Assembly (NCBI GenBank): GCA_014843695.1
Contig: CM026386.1
Location: 90,751,955-90,815,954 of the forward strand
From: Archivesica marissinica
Taxonomy: Eukaryota > Mollusca > Bivalvia > Venerida > Vesicomyidae
DNA length: 64,000 bases
Reading direction: 5' to 3'
Below the pieces are notes generated by a model. That model made no database searches, was not told the origin of the DNA, and worked only from the letters and a program-made list of their open reading frames with translations. A program made the translations under genes and the position numbers. Positions 11,004 through 22,800 of the stretch are shown here, in pieces; within the stretch, counting starts at the first letter, position 1; every line of letters starts with the position of its first letter.

Positions 11004-12214
11004 TAATCCCATTTAATGGCATGCTTTCCTAACTAAGTGGTTAACCAGTCATAAGCAATATGTGTCAGCTGTCTTGCTCAAGGATAATGCATAGGTGCCG
11101 CGACCGAGTATCCCCTCGTTATCCGAATCCAACGATCTACCATTGGCCCGTGGGTATGCCACATAACGCCACAATGTTACGCCTATAGCAGCAACGTTCA
11201 GAATATGATATAAAATCCATACATATGATTCTGGAAAATATCTTGGCATTTTAAATAGATAAGCGATTGGGATATATGTTCCTTGGAAATGTACTTGATA
11301 GGACATTGTGATGTTTGTCAATAGGAGTTACTTGTCATGGCCCAATGTCACCAATTTATTCATAAATCATGTAAATGCTGTTTGTTTACATATCTCTTGT
11401 AACAGAGAACATATTGCCCTGGGAAAGCTTTATATATCACAGTATAAGAACATGCCTCATATAGATATTAGCATTTATATTGGAAACATCAGTATTTACA
11501 CATTGAAGTGTATCGTTTCTGATTGCTTCCTTGTGTATCAATTAAAAGTGAATTATCAAATATATAGTTCTGCTACGTGGCGCCCATGGTCCATGTGTAG
11601 AGCGTCGGAGTTGGAATGGAGGGTCACCGTGTACCATAATCTGTCACAGTACGTATGTAGTTTCCTTGAGCAAGGCACCTCACTAGCATTACTTACTACT
11701 GGTTCATCGCGTAGGTCGGCTGAGACTGCCCAGGAAAACGATGACAATATAAATGTTAGCGTCCTGTCCTTTAGTTGGAAGATGTTTTATGTTATGGTTT
11801 GGCAAGGTGTCGTCAATTCATACAACATACATTTGTATTTGCCTTATCTTTGCATAGTGAATTGGGGAAGGTGTCACCGTGGGCGACTGATTACGGTTTT
11901 TGACTCCTCCATTCCACCTGCCCATGACCCCTGTAGATTCGAACTCCACTCAGAATGTCAAATTATATCATGAATAGCTCATGTGATGTTTTTTCAAACG
12001 TCTTATCCGATCTGTATTCTAAAATAGGGTCATGCTTTTGCCAGATATGTCTAAAGTTTCAAGCAGACCTGACCACACCCAACTGTGCTATCAAGTAGAG
12101 CCATGCCCCATCCCGTGACTTCAATTTACCTGTAGACAATTGATGCATCTATATTGACCATCGATTACCTTCTAACAATACTAACAATAGCATGTAAACA
12201 TGATTACAAAATTG
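11004..12214. other. Mostly unannotated sequence with two diverged dispersed-repeat pieces
   Basis: Around 11075-11180 (GTCTTGCTCAAGGATAATGC) and 11585-11730 (TTCCTTGAGCAAGGCACC) there are SINE-like blocks in opposite orientation. A 221-codon open frame (11308-11973) crosses the second block and has no recognisable domain, so I do not call it a gene. The remainder shows nothing I can identify. Confidence 0.35.
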
Positions 12215-12221
12215 TGACATT

Positions 12222-12521
12222 GTGACATCATATACAGACAACATTAACATACACTGACTTGTTGTGTGACGTCATATACTGACAACATTAACATGCACGG
12301 ACATGTGTATGACGTCAAATACAGACACTATTTACATGCACTGACATTTTTGTGACGTCATGTACAGACAACATTAAGCTAAAACGGACATAGCGACGTC
12401 ACATATCGACATCATTAACATACACTGACATAGTGACGTCACTAACAGACAACGTTAACTTACTTTGACATAGCAACGTCACATACAGACAACATTAACC
12501 TACACTGACATTGTGACGTCA
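12222..12521 (+). repeat. Short array of about 8 units (40-45 bp), each carrying a CRE-like TGACGTCA site
   Basis: Perfect palindromes TGACGTCA lie at 12267, 12310, 12353, 12434 and 12514. Near-matches lie at 12222 (TGACATCA), 12394 (CGACGTCA) and 12474 (CAACGTCA). Spacing is 40-45 bp and the intervening sequence is a diverged ACAGACAACATTAACAT / CACTGACAT motif. TGACGTCA is the established binding site of CREB/ATF bZIP proteins. The core is better conserved than the rest of the unit, but regulatory use is inference. Confidence 0.7.
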
Positions 12522-12830
12522 CCTACACGTCAATCTACGACCCGATCAGGATTTCCCGTATGATTTAATGTTCAGCTTTCAGCTGAAATTTGTCAATGCT
12601 TCACTGATTAGATATTTCCCTTGTACTTAGAAACCTTAGATAATTAAAAAATAGAAGCCACATTAATTCCACGAATGGAACGGCAATTAAATTGATGTAT
12701 TTGCACTTTTTGTAGGATAGAGTCAATAATAATATTAATTATTGCTGCATTTTGTTCTCGTATACAGGCTGTTATTTTTCTTCGTAATTGTTGTTTAGTA
12801 TCTAACGAACTATATTAAGTGATTAGTCAT
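12522..12830. other. Unannotated spacer
   Basis: AT-rich non-repetitive sequence before the 54-bp array; nothing recognised. Confidence 0.4.
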
Positions 12831-14499
12831 GCTATTTTCAGTGGGCGTGGTCTGCAATGGTATATGTAAACGTAGTATATACATTATATTTACCTGTGAG
12901 CGTGGACTTCAATTGTACATGTACACGTTGTATATATATTATATTTACTGTGAGCATGGTCTGCAGTGGTATATGTAAACGTTGTATATACATTATATTT
13001 ACTGTGAGCGTGGTCTGCAATTGTACATGTACACGTTGTATATACATTATATTTACTGTGAGCGTGGTCTGCAATTGTACATGTACACGTTGTATATACA
13101 TTATATTTACTGTGAGCTTGGTCTGCAATGGTACATGTACACGTTGTATATACATTATATTTACTGTGAGCTTGGTCTGCAATGGTACATGGACACGTTG
13201 TATATACATTATATTTACTGTGAGCTTGGTCTGCAATGGTACATGTAAACGTTGTATATACATTATATTTACTGTGAGCTTGGTCTGCAATGGTACATGT
13301 ACAGGTTGTATATACATTATATTTACTGTGAGCGTGGTCTGCAATTGTACATGTACACGTTGTATATACATTATATTTACTGTGAGCTTCGTCTGCAATG
13401 GTACATGTACACGTTGCATATACATTATATTTACTGTGAGCGTGGTCGGCAATGGTATATGTACACGTTGTATATACATTATATTTACTGAGAGCGTGGT
13501 CTGCAGTGGTAGATGTAGACGTTGTATATACATTATATTTATCAGTGGGCGTGGTCTGCAATGGTACATGAAAACGTTGTATATACATTATATTTACCAG
13601 TGGGCGTGGACTACAATGGTACATGTAAACGTTGTATATACATGCTATCTACTGTGGGCTTGGTCTGCAATTGTACATGTAGACGTTGTATATACATTAT
13701 ATTTACTATGGGCGTGATCTGCAATTGTACATGTATACGTTGTATATACATTATATTTACTGTGAGCGTGGTCTGCAGTGGCAGATGTAAACGTTGTATA
13801 TACATTATATTTACCAGTTGGCGTGGTCTGCAATGGTACATGTAAACGTTGTATATACATTACATTTACCAGTGGGCGTGGTCTGCAGTGGTACATGTAA
13901 ACGTTGCATATACACGCCCTGCAGTGGTACATGTAAATGTTGTATATACATTATATTTACCAGTGGGCGTGGTCTGCAGTGGTACATGTAAATGTTGTAT
14001 ATACATTATATTTACCAGTGGGCGTGGTCTGCAGTGGTACATGTAAACGTTGTATATACATTATATTTACCAGAGGGCGTGGTATGCAATGGTACATGTA
14101 AACGTTGTATATACATTATATTTACTGTGAGCGTGGTCTGCAATGGTATATGTACACGTTGTATATACATTATATTTACTGTGAGCCTGGACTGCAGTGG
14201 TACATGTAAACATTGTATATGCATGCTATCTACTATGGGCGTGGTCTGCAATGGTACATGTACACATTGTATATACATTATTTTTACTAGTGGGCGTGGA
14301 CTACAATGGTATATGTAAACGTTATATATGCATGCTATCTACTATGGGCGTGGTCAGCAATGGTACATGTACACGTTGTATATACATTATATTTACTATG
14401 GGCGTGGTCAGCAATGGTACATGTACACGTTGTATATACATTATATTTACTGTGAGCGTGATCTGCAGTGGTACATGTAAACGTTGTATGTACATTATA

Positions 14500-17300
14500 T
14501 TTACCAGTGGGCGTGGTCTGCAGTGGTACATGTAAACGTTGTATATACATTATATTTACCAGTGTGTGTGGTCTACAATGGTACATGTAAACGTTGTGTA
14601 TGCATGCTATATACTATGGACCTGGTCTGCAATGGTACATGTAGACGTTGTATATACATTATATTTACCAGTGGGCGTGGTCTGCAGTGGTACATGTAAA
14701 TGTTGTATATACATGATATATACTGTGGGCTTGGTCTGCAATTGTACATGTTGACGTTGTATATACATTATATTTATTGTGGGCGTGGTCTGCAATGGTA
14801 CATGTACACGTTGTATATACATTATATTTACCACTGGGCGTGGTCTGCAATTGTACCTGTAGACGTTGTATATACATTATATTTACTGTGAGCGTGGTCT
14901 GCAATGGTATTGGTATTCGGTGTGTATACATTATTTTTACCACTGGGCGTCGACTACAATGGTACATGTAAACGTTGTATATGCATGTTATCTACTGTGG
15001 GCGTGTTCTGCAATGGTACATGTAGACATTGTATATTATATTTACTGTGAGCGTTGTCTGCAGTGGTGTAGGTAAACGTTGTATATACATTATAGTTGCT
15101 GTGAGCGTGGTATGCAGTGATAGATGTAGACGTTGTATATACATTATATTTACCAGTGGGCGTGGTCTGCAATGGTAAATGTAAACGTTGTATATGCTTG
15201 CTATCTACTATGGGCGTGGTCTGCAATGGTACATGTACACGTTGTATATACATTATATTTCCTGTGAGCGTGGTCTGCAGTGGTATATGTAAACGTTGTA
15301 TATACATTATATTTACTGTGAGCTTGGACTTCAATGGTACATGTACACGTTGTATATACATTATATTTACTGTGTTCGTGGTCTGCAGTGGTACATGTAC
15401 ACGTTGTATATACATTATATTTACCAGAGGCCGTGGTCTGCAGTGGTACATATAACCGTTGTATGTACATTATGTTTACCAGTGGGCGTGGTCTGCAGTG
15501 GCAGATGTAAACGTTGTATATACATTATATTTACCAGTGTGTGTGGTCTACAATGGTACATGTAAACGTTGTATATGCATGCTATATACTATGGACGTGG
15601 TCTGCAATGGTACATGTAGACGTTGTATATACATTATATTTACCAGTGGGCGTGGTCTGCAGTGGTACATGTAAATGTTGTATATACATGATATCTACTG
15701 CAGTGATATAGGTAAACGCTGTATATACATTATAATTACTGTGAGCCTGGTCTGCAGTGATAGATGTAAACGTTGAATATACACGCCCTGCAGTGGTACA
15801 TGTAAATGTTGTATATACATTATATTTACCAGTGGGCGTGGTCTGCAGTGGTACATGTAAACGTTGTATATACATTATATTTACCAGTGGGCGTGGTCTG
15901 CAGTGGTACATGTAAACGTTGTATATACATTATATTTACCAGTGGGCGTGGTCTACAATGGTACATGTAGACGTTGTATATACATTATATTTACCAGTGG
16001 GCGTGGTCTACTATGGTACATGTAGACGTTGTATATACATTATATTTACCAGTGGGCGTGATCTGCAATGGTACATGTAAACGTTGTATATACATTATAT
16101 TTACTATGAGCTTGGTCTGCATTGGTATATGTACACGTTGTATATACATTATATTTACTGTGAGCGTGGTCTGCAATGGTATATGTACACGTTGTATATA
16201 CATTATATTAACTGTGAGCGTGGTCTGCAATGGTATATGTACACGTTGTATATACATTATATTTACTGTGAGCCTGGACTACAATGGTACATGGAAACGT
16301 TGTATATGCATGCTATCTACTATGGCCGTGGTCTGCAATGGTACATGTACACATTGTATATACATTATTTTTACTAGTGGGCGTGGACTACAATGGTATA
16401 TGTAAACGTTATGTATGCATGCTATCTACTATGGGCGTGGTCAGCAATGGTACATGTAAACGTTGTATATACATTATATTTACTGTGAGCGTGGTCTGCA
16501 GTGGTATATGTAAACGTTGTATATACATTATATTTACTGTGAGCGTGATCTGCAGTGGTACATGTAAACGTTGTATATACATTATATTTACCAGAGGCCG
16601 TGGTCTGCAGTGGTACATATAAAGGTTGTATGTACATTGTATTTACCAGTGGGCGTGGTCTGCAGTGGTACATGTAAACGTTGTATATACATTATATTTA
16701 CCAGAGTGTGTGGTCTACAATGGTACATGTAAACGTTGTATATGCATGCTATATACTATGGACGTGGTCTGCAATGGTACATGTAGACGTTGTATATACA
16801 ATATATTTACCAGTGGGCGTGGTCTGCAGTGGTGCATGTAAATGTTGTATATACATGATATCTACTGTGGGCTTGGTCTGCAATTGTACATGTTGACGTT
16901 GTATATACATTATATTTATTGTGGGCGTGGTCTGCAATGGTACATGTACACGTTGTATATACATTATATTTACCACTGGGCGTGGTCTGCAATTGTACAT
17001 GTAGACGTTGTATATACATTATATTTACTGTGAGCGTGGTCTGCAATGGTATTGGTAAACGGTGTGTATACATTATTTTTACCACTGGGCGTCGACTACA
17101 ATGGTACATGTAAACGTTATATATACATGTTATCTACTGTGGGCGTGGTCTGCAATGGTACATGTAGACATTTTATATTATATTTACTGTGAGCGTTGTC
17201 TGCAGTGGTATAGGTAAACGTTGTATATACATTATAGTTACCAGTGGGCGTGGTCTGCAATGGTAAATGTAAACGTTGTATATGCTTGCTATCTACTATG
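14500..17300 (+). repeat. 2142-bp segmental duplication inside the 54-bp array
   Basis: Rare unit variants recur at a fixed distance. CTTGGTCTGCAATTGTAC followed by ATGTTGACG is at about 14730 and 16872. GGTATTGGTA is at 14906 and 17048. Both pairs are 2142 bp apart. A third pair (ATGCTTGCTATC, 15194 and 17282) is 2088 bp apart, exactly one 54-bp unit less, so one copy has since gained or lost a unit. Confidence 0.8.
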
Positions 17301-18440
17301 GGCGTGGTCTGCAATGGTACATGTACACATTGTATATACATTATTTTTACTAGTGGGCGTGGACTACAATGGTATATGTAAACGTTATATATGCATGCTA
17401 TCTACTATGGGCGTGGTGTGAAATGGTACATGTACACGTTGTATACACATTATATTTACTGTGAGCGTGGTCTGCAGTGGTATATGTAAACGTTGTATAT
17501 ACATTATATTTACTGTGAGCTTGGACTTCAATGGTACATGTACACGTTGTATATACATTATATTTACTGTGTGCGTGGTCTGCAGTGGTACATGTAAACG
17601 TTGTATATACATTATATTTACCAGAGGCCGTGGTCTGCAGTGGTACATATAAACGTTGTATGTACATTATATTTACCAGTGGGCGTGGTCTGCAGTGGTA
17701 CATGTAAACGTTGTATATACATTATATTTACCAGAGGCCGTGGTCTGCAGTGGCAGATGTAAACGTTGTATATACATTATATTTACCAGTGTGTGTGGTC
17801 TACAATGGTACATGTAAACGTTGTATATGCATGCTATATACTATGGACGTGGTCTGCAGTGAAAGATGTAAACGTTGTATATACATTATATTTACCAGTG
17901 GGCGTGGTCTGCAGTGGTAGATGTAAACGTTGTATATACATTATATTTACTGTGAGCGTGGTCTGCAGTGGTATAGTTAAACGTTTTATATACATTACAT
18001 TTACTGTGAGCGTGATCTACAATGGTATAGGTAAACGTTGTATATACATTATATTTACCACTGGGCGTGGACTACACTGGTACATGTAAACGTTGTATAT
18101 ACATGCTATCCACTGTGGGCGTGGTCTGCAATGGTACATGTTGACGTTGTATATACATTATTTTTACTGTGAGCGTAATCTACAATGGTATAGGTCAACG
18201 TTGTATATACATTATGTTTACTGTGAGAGTGGTCTGCAGTGGTATATGTAAACGTTGTATTTACTGTGAGCATGATCTACAATGGTATAGGTCAACGTTG
18301 TATATACATTATATTTACTGTGAGCGTGGTCTGCAGTGGTACATGTACACGTTGTATATACATTATTTTTACTGTGAGCGTGGTCTGCAGTGGTACATGT
18401 AAACGTTGTATATACATTATATTTACTGTGAGCGTGATCT

Positions 18441-19050
18441 GCAGTGATAGATGTAAACGTTGTATATACATTATATTTACTGTGAGCGTGGTCTGCAGTG
18501 GTATAGTTAAACGTTGTATATACATTATATTTACTGTGAGCGTGGTCTGCAGTGGTACATGTAAACGTTGTATATACATTATATTTACTGTGAGCGTGAT
18601 CTGCAGTGATAGATGTAAACGTTGTATATACATTATATTTACTGTGAGCGTGGTCTGCAGTGGTATAGTTAAACGTTGTATATACATTATATTTACTGTG
18701 AGCGTGGTCTGCAGTGGTATAGGTAAACGTTGTATATACATTATATTTACTGTGAGCGTGGTCTGCAGTGATAGATGTAAACGTTGTATATACATTATAT
18801 TTACTGTGAGCGTGGTCTGCAGTGGTATAGTTAAACGTTGTATATACATTATATTTACTGTGAGCGTGGTCTGCAGTGGTATAGGTAAACGTTGTATATA
18901 CATTATATTTACTGTGAGCGTGGTCTGCAGTGATAGATGTAAACGTTGTATATACATTATATTTACTGTGAGCGTCGTCTGCAGTGGTACATGTAAACGT
19001 TGTATATACATCATATTTACTGTGAGCGTGGTCTGCAGTGATAGATGTAA
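18441..19050 (+). repeat. Trimeric (162-bp) higher-order repeat at the distal end of the 54-bp array
   Basis: The variant GCAGTGATAG occurs at 18441, 18603, 18765 and 18927, each 162 bp (three units) apart, then at 19035 (108 bp). Between them are units with GGTATAGTTAAACG and GGTATAGGTAAACG in fixed order. This is the most homogeneous part of the array, hence probably the youngest. Confidence 0.85.
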
Positions 19051-19347
19051 ACGTTGTATATACATTATATTTACTGTGAGCGTGGTCTGCAGTGGTATAG
19101 TTAAACGTTGTATATACATTATATTTACTGTGAGCGTGGTCTGCAATGGTATATGTAAACGTTGTATATACATTATATTTACTGTGAGCGTGGTCTGCAG
19201 TGGTACATGTAAACGTTGTATATACATTATAGTTACTGTGAGCGAGGTTTGTAATATATAGCATGAATAAACAACGTTTACATATATATACTGTGGACGT
19301 GGCTCACAATGATATTTATAACAATTGTTTATTTATGCTATTTACAG

Positions 19348-19458
19348 TGGGTGTGGTTTGTAATGCTACTTGGGATACCATTCTGTGTTGGCCAGCGGCA
19401 CGAGCAGGATCCACAGTACGACTTCCATGTCCGCCTCTTCCAGGACTTGACCCAGCTA
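19348..19458 (+). CDS. Class B1 (secretin-family) GPCR, first visible hormone-receptor-domain exon
   Basis: An internal 111-bp exon flanked by acceptor GCTATTTACAG|TG and donor CTA|GTAAGTG, phase 1 at both ends. It encodes VGVVCNATWDTILCWPAA, then a stretch ending in RLPCPPLPGLDPA. The Cys-Asn-x-Thr-Trp-Asp, Leu-Cys-Trp-Pro and Pro-Cys-Pro signatures are those of the extracellular hormone-receptor domain of secretin-family receptors, which binds the C-terminal half of peptide hormones at the cell surface. The WDxILCWP spacing resembles parathyroid-hormone-type receptors, but subtype is inference. NAT is a potential N-glycosylation site. The exon's first bases form the terminal copy of the upstream 54-bp array. 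An exon with the first domain cysteine and signal peptide must lie upstream and was not found. Confidence 0.8.
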
Positions 19459-19894
19459 GTAAGTGAAACATGATGTTCCTGACTGCTGCTTCAACACACA
19501 TTGAATAATAATGTCATTATTTTACTATTCAAAGATTGGTTTCACTTAACAATTAAATGTGGTGTTGTGTGGTCTTTAACGTTTACTTAGCGTCGCTATC
19601 GGTTGCCCATATGATCTACGCCTCCTGAAGAGATTAGTCATTTTACATTTTTTGGAGGTTAGTGCAATGATACAGACGGAGACCCATTCCACATTCTCCT
19701 CTGGTTCATTTACGTGCACGGTGCAAAGCGACATGAGATCTCGATTTAAAGTCCCATCTAAAATACTATTGGTTGTATTAGGGTCAGACAGGGTAGAACC
19801 TGTTCTTTTTCTGCCTTTCATCGAGGTATGAAATCTCAGTTTAGTTTATACAAATGTATTTCAGCTCTCACTCTCTATTCCTATCTCCCTCTAT
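19459..19894. other. Unannotated intronic sequence
   Basis: Nothing recognised beyond the splice donor at its left edge. Confidence 0.4.
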
Positions 19895-19985
19895 CCATAT
19901 ATCCCTCTCTCATGGCGATGGATTCTATTAATATAATGTTGTATATACCTGCTTCGCAGTCGAGCTAAAATAATTGTCTATATGA
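19895..19985 (+). mobile_element. 3' fragment of a tRNA-derived SINE
   Basis: CTCTCATGGCGATGGATTC and GCTTCGCAGTCGAGCTAAAATAA match the 3' half of the complete SINE at 38519-38753. The tRNA-like head and part of the middle are missing, and the tail holds a small internal deletion. Confidence 0.6.
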
Positions 19986-20784
19986 GAGGAATTTCCCCTA
20001 TGAAATATACATGTAAGCTTTACAAAACAAATCGTCTCACGTAAATCACGTGATCAGACATTAAATGAAGTTGAGCTCGCGTTGTCAGGACAACCTTATA
20101 CTCCTCTTAAATCAGCTGTCAGAACAGAACATATAATATATATCCAAATAAATATCTAGGGACCCTTTACAGAAATAGCTAACAGGAAGTTGATCTGAGA
20201 AATATGAGGTAGTTGTATGGAATGTTCCTTATATAATGTATGTTGAACCAGTGGAACAACTTGTTGTTTGTTGTCGTGGATTAATGTCACACCGGCAGCT
20301 CAGCTTAGGCGATATAGCTAGTATTGATGGAGGAAGATCGTGGAAGCCCCTCCCAATAGGATTTCAGACACGGGCGTACAACAGCCGTATGGAGTACCGT
20401 ACTAGTATTGGTAATAGTTATGTTACACGTTGCAGACTGGTATAGGTAAACATATTGGTACTTACACATATACTAACATAGCATAGACGCTGTAACACAT
20501 GGTGCTACTCGTAATCACTGAGCGTTAAGTTTGCAAAACGGTCAGATTGACGTGTGTACATGATGATTAGTGTAAATGTCACATACTGACTTGAGGCTAA
20601 TAACCCAAATTTAAGAGGATTCCTCTCTCGAACCACCGGGGTTTAAAACATGGAATTACAGATAATTCATAATTGTCATATGACCAAGTGGTGTAAGTAA
20701 CAGGACTCTAGATTAGTACATACCCCATGCACGACCTGTATTATACACAACATGTCAATGACAGAATTCTACAGACCACTGTAG
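19986..20784. other. Unannotated intronic sequence
   Basis: Contains a 69-codon open frame (20236-20445) without recognisable features; I see no splice-supported exon, RNA gene or repeat. Confidence 0.4.
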
Positions 20785-21004
20785 TACACAACCCATGCAC
20801 TACTTATATTATGCACAACCCATGCACTACGTATATTATGCACAACCCATGCACTACGTATATTATGCACAACCCATGCACTACGTATATTATGCACAAC
20901 CCATGCACTACGTATATTATGCACAACCCATGCACTACGTATATTATGCACAACCCATGCACTACGTATATTATGCACAACCCATGCACTATGTATATTA
21001 TACA
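20785..21004 (+). repeat. 27-bp minisatellite, 8 copies
   Basis: Near-identical copies of GCACAACCCATGCACTACG plus TATATTAT. The first and last copies carry single substitutions (ACTTATATT, ACTATGTATATT). Diverged pieces of the same motif continue to about 21125, mixed with CACGACATATCAATGACA. The unit is a multiple of three without stops, producing open frames on both strands that are artefacts. Confidence 0.9.
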
Positions 21005-21287
21005 CGACATATCAATGACGCACTCTACTGTAGTACGTAACCCTTACTACGTATATTATACACGACATATCAATGACAGCACACTACTGTAGTACAAAAC
21101 CCATGTCTACTTATATTATACACAAATGATCAATGTCATTAGGACCCGTAACAAAATAACATACACTTTACAACAATTGTGTTTGCAGCAGATGGCATGT
21201 TGACTACATAGTCGAATTGTTTCACAATTATTAATAACGATTGCTAACAATAGCATTATGTTGTACAGAACAATAACCAGAGATAGG
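21005..21287. other. Decayed repeat edge and unannotated sequence
   Basis: Left part holds imperfect copies of the preceding repeat with CACGACATATCAATGAC inserts; the rest is not recognised. Confidence 0.4.
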
Positions 21288-22800
21288 TCAAATCACACCG
21301 TGTAGACAAATCAGCCACCTAGTTGGTGACAGTTCCTCTGGAACCTTCGTTTCTGTGGGTTCTATGTGTGGCGCCAGTCGAAGTGCTTCTGCTACCTGAA
21401 ACCGGGAGAGTTTGTCGCAAATCACATTTGCACGAGAAGCTATATGTTTAGATACAAAGCAGAACTTATACTGTAATCCTTTCAGAACGATCCGCCTAAG
21501 GAGACGCATGATAATAGGGTCTTTGCTGCTTTGTTTATTCCAGCAATGGACTATGCTCAGGGTATCACATATGAACAACACGTTCTTGTTTTCCCAATGC
21601 TGACCCCACAAATCAACTTCTAGTGTTATAGGGTAAAGCTCCAGTATGTTAATGTGATGTTCCTTGACGTCACTTGATAATGGCCCATAAGCTCAATGGC
21701 TAGAAAAAGTGCACCCAAACCCTTTTGTTGATGCATCAGTATGTAGATGTAATGTGACAGAGGATATAAAGCGGTTCCTTGTAAGGAGTGTACATCCATT
21801 GTAAGAGTCTATGAACTGAGACCAAACCTCGAGATTGGAGCGAATGGCGTTAGTAATTACGCTTGCCCTTTGTCAGGTCGTGTACTCGACGTAGAAAACA
21901 GCGGCCTGGTTTTATTACCTTACATGCAAAATTCAGGTGACCGATCAGGCTTTGAAGTTCTTTCAATTTCATTTTCTTACAATTCTTGCTAGATTGTAGA
22001 AGAGATCGCAAGGCATCGACTTTGTCCGGGGGTAAGGTTGCCCGGATAGTGTTTGTGTCGATGGAGATGCCATGTACAACAGCTGAAGTTGTTGGTAGGA
22101 CCGTCTTCTCGTGTTTTACAGGGATATCCACTTCTGAGCATAGATGAAAGCATGATTCCAAGTTTGATAGACATTTGCTCTGTGTAGAAGCGACAAAAAT
22201 GAAGTCGTCGACAATGTGTGAAACCTCTTGAATATAATATTTATTCTGTATAATCCATTGAAGTGATGACGAAAATGCCTCGAAAAGCTTAACTGAACTG
22301 GAAGCACCCATGGGCAGTACCCTGTCAAAATAAAATTGATTGTTGAAGCTGAACCCCAGCTTGTGGTAATCAGTCGGAGATATTGGAAGGATGCGAAAGC
22401 TATCCTTTAGATCTGCTTTTGCAATGTAGCAGCTTTCACCAACAGCTAGTATCAGATTTGCCACTGTATCGAATGTCTCTAAAGAAACTGTGGAATTGCA
22501 TTCTGGAATCAAGTCGTTCACAGAAGCATGTGCCCGGCTAAAAGATAAATCATGAATGACTCTGAATTCATTTGGAGTCTTCTTCGGTACTACTCCAAGT
22601 GGACTTGCTGACGAACGAGTCTAATGGGGGTGAAGAATAGGGTCCTTTCATACGTCCCAGTTGGGTTTCCTTTGCAAGGTAGTTGGTAACAAATTGTAAA
22701 TGATTGGACACCGAAATATGGTTAACCGATAGTGAAGGGGTAATATGACCGACAACTCCCAGAGGGAAACGGAGAGTAAAACCATTGGCTAGGAAATATA
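21288..22800 (-). pseudogene. DIRS-like (tyrosine-recombinase type) retrotransposon fragment: reverse transcriptase and RNase H
   Basis: On the minus strand the N-terminal part (22568-22800) reads HLQFVTNYLAKETQLGR. After a frameshift near 22540 the core (21850-22521, 223 codons) shows KADLKDSFRILPISP, VLPMGASSSVKLFEAFSS and the catalytic VDDFIF. A third frame (21288-21611) has RNase H-like features (CDTLSIVHCWNKQSSK, then KHIASRANVICDKLSR). This order and these motifs are typical of DIRS/Ngaro-type elements. Codons between 21612 and 21849 are closed. No tyrosine recombinase or terminal repeats are seen; the 5' side meets a 34/35-bp array. Not functional. Confidence 0.7.

Larger units (their letters stand above)
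12831..19347 (+). repeat. 54/55-bp minisatellite, about 118 units, related to the receptor exon boundary
   Basis: Units contain GTGAGCGTGGTCTGCAGTGG (or GTGGGCGTGGTCTGCAATGG), TACATGTAAACGTTG and TATATACATTATATTTAC. 54-bp units have TTTACTGTGAGC and 55-bp units have TTTACCAGTGGGC. The array starts with a unit preceded by GCTATTTTCAG and ends in register at the receptor exon: unit landmarks at 19238, 19293 and 19347 are 55 and 54 bp apart, the last being the exon junction itself. Since 54 is a multiple of three and the unit lacks stops on both strands, open frames of up to 340 (+) and 348 (-) codons arise near 18220-19264; I do not regard these as genes. Confidence 0.95.

Noticed and set aside
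11308..11973. 221-codon open frame on the + strand
   Set aside because: No recognisable domain, and it crosses a SINE-like block; composition looks like translated non-coding DNA.
12838..19264. Dozens of Cys/Tyr/Ile-rich or Thr-rich open frames on both strands
   Set aside because: They follow the 54/55-bp unit exactly and change frame whenever a 55-bp unit occurs, as expected for repeat artefacts.
20236..20445. 69-codon frame considered as a receptor exon
   Set aside because: No acceptor or donor in a consistent phase, no receptor motifs, and the two called exons already join directly.
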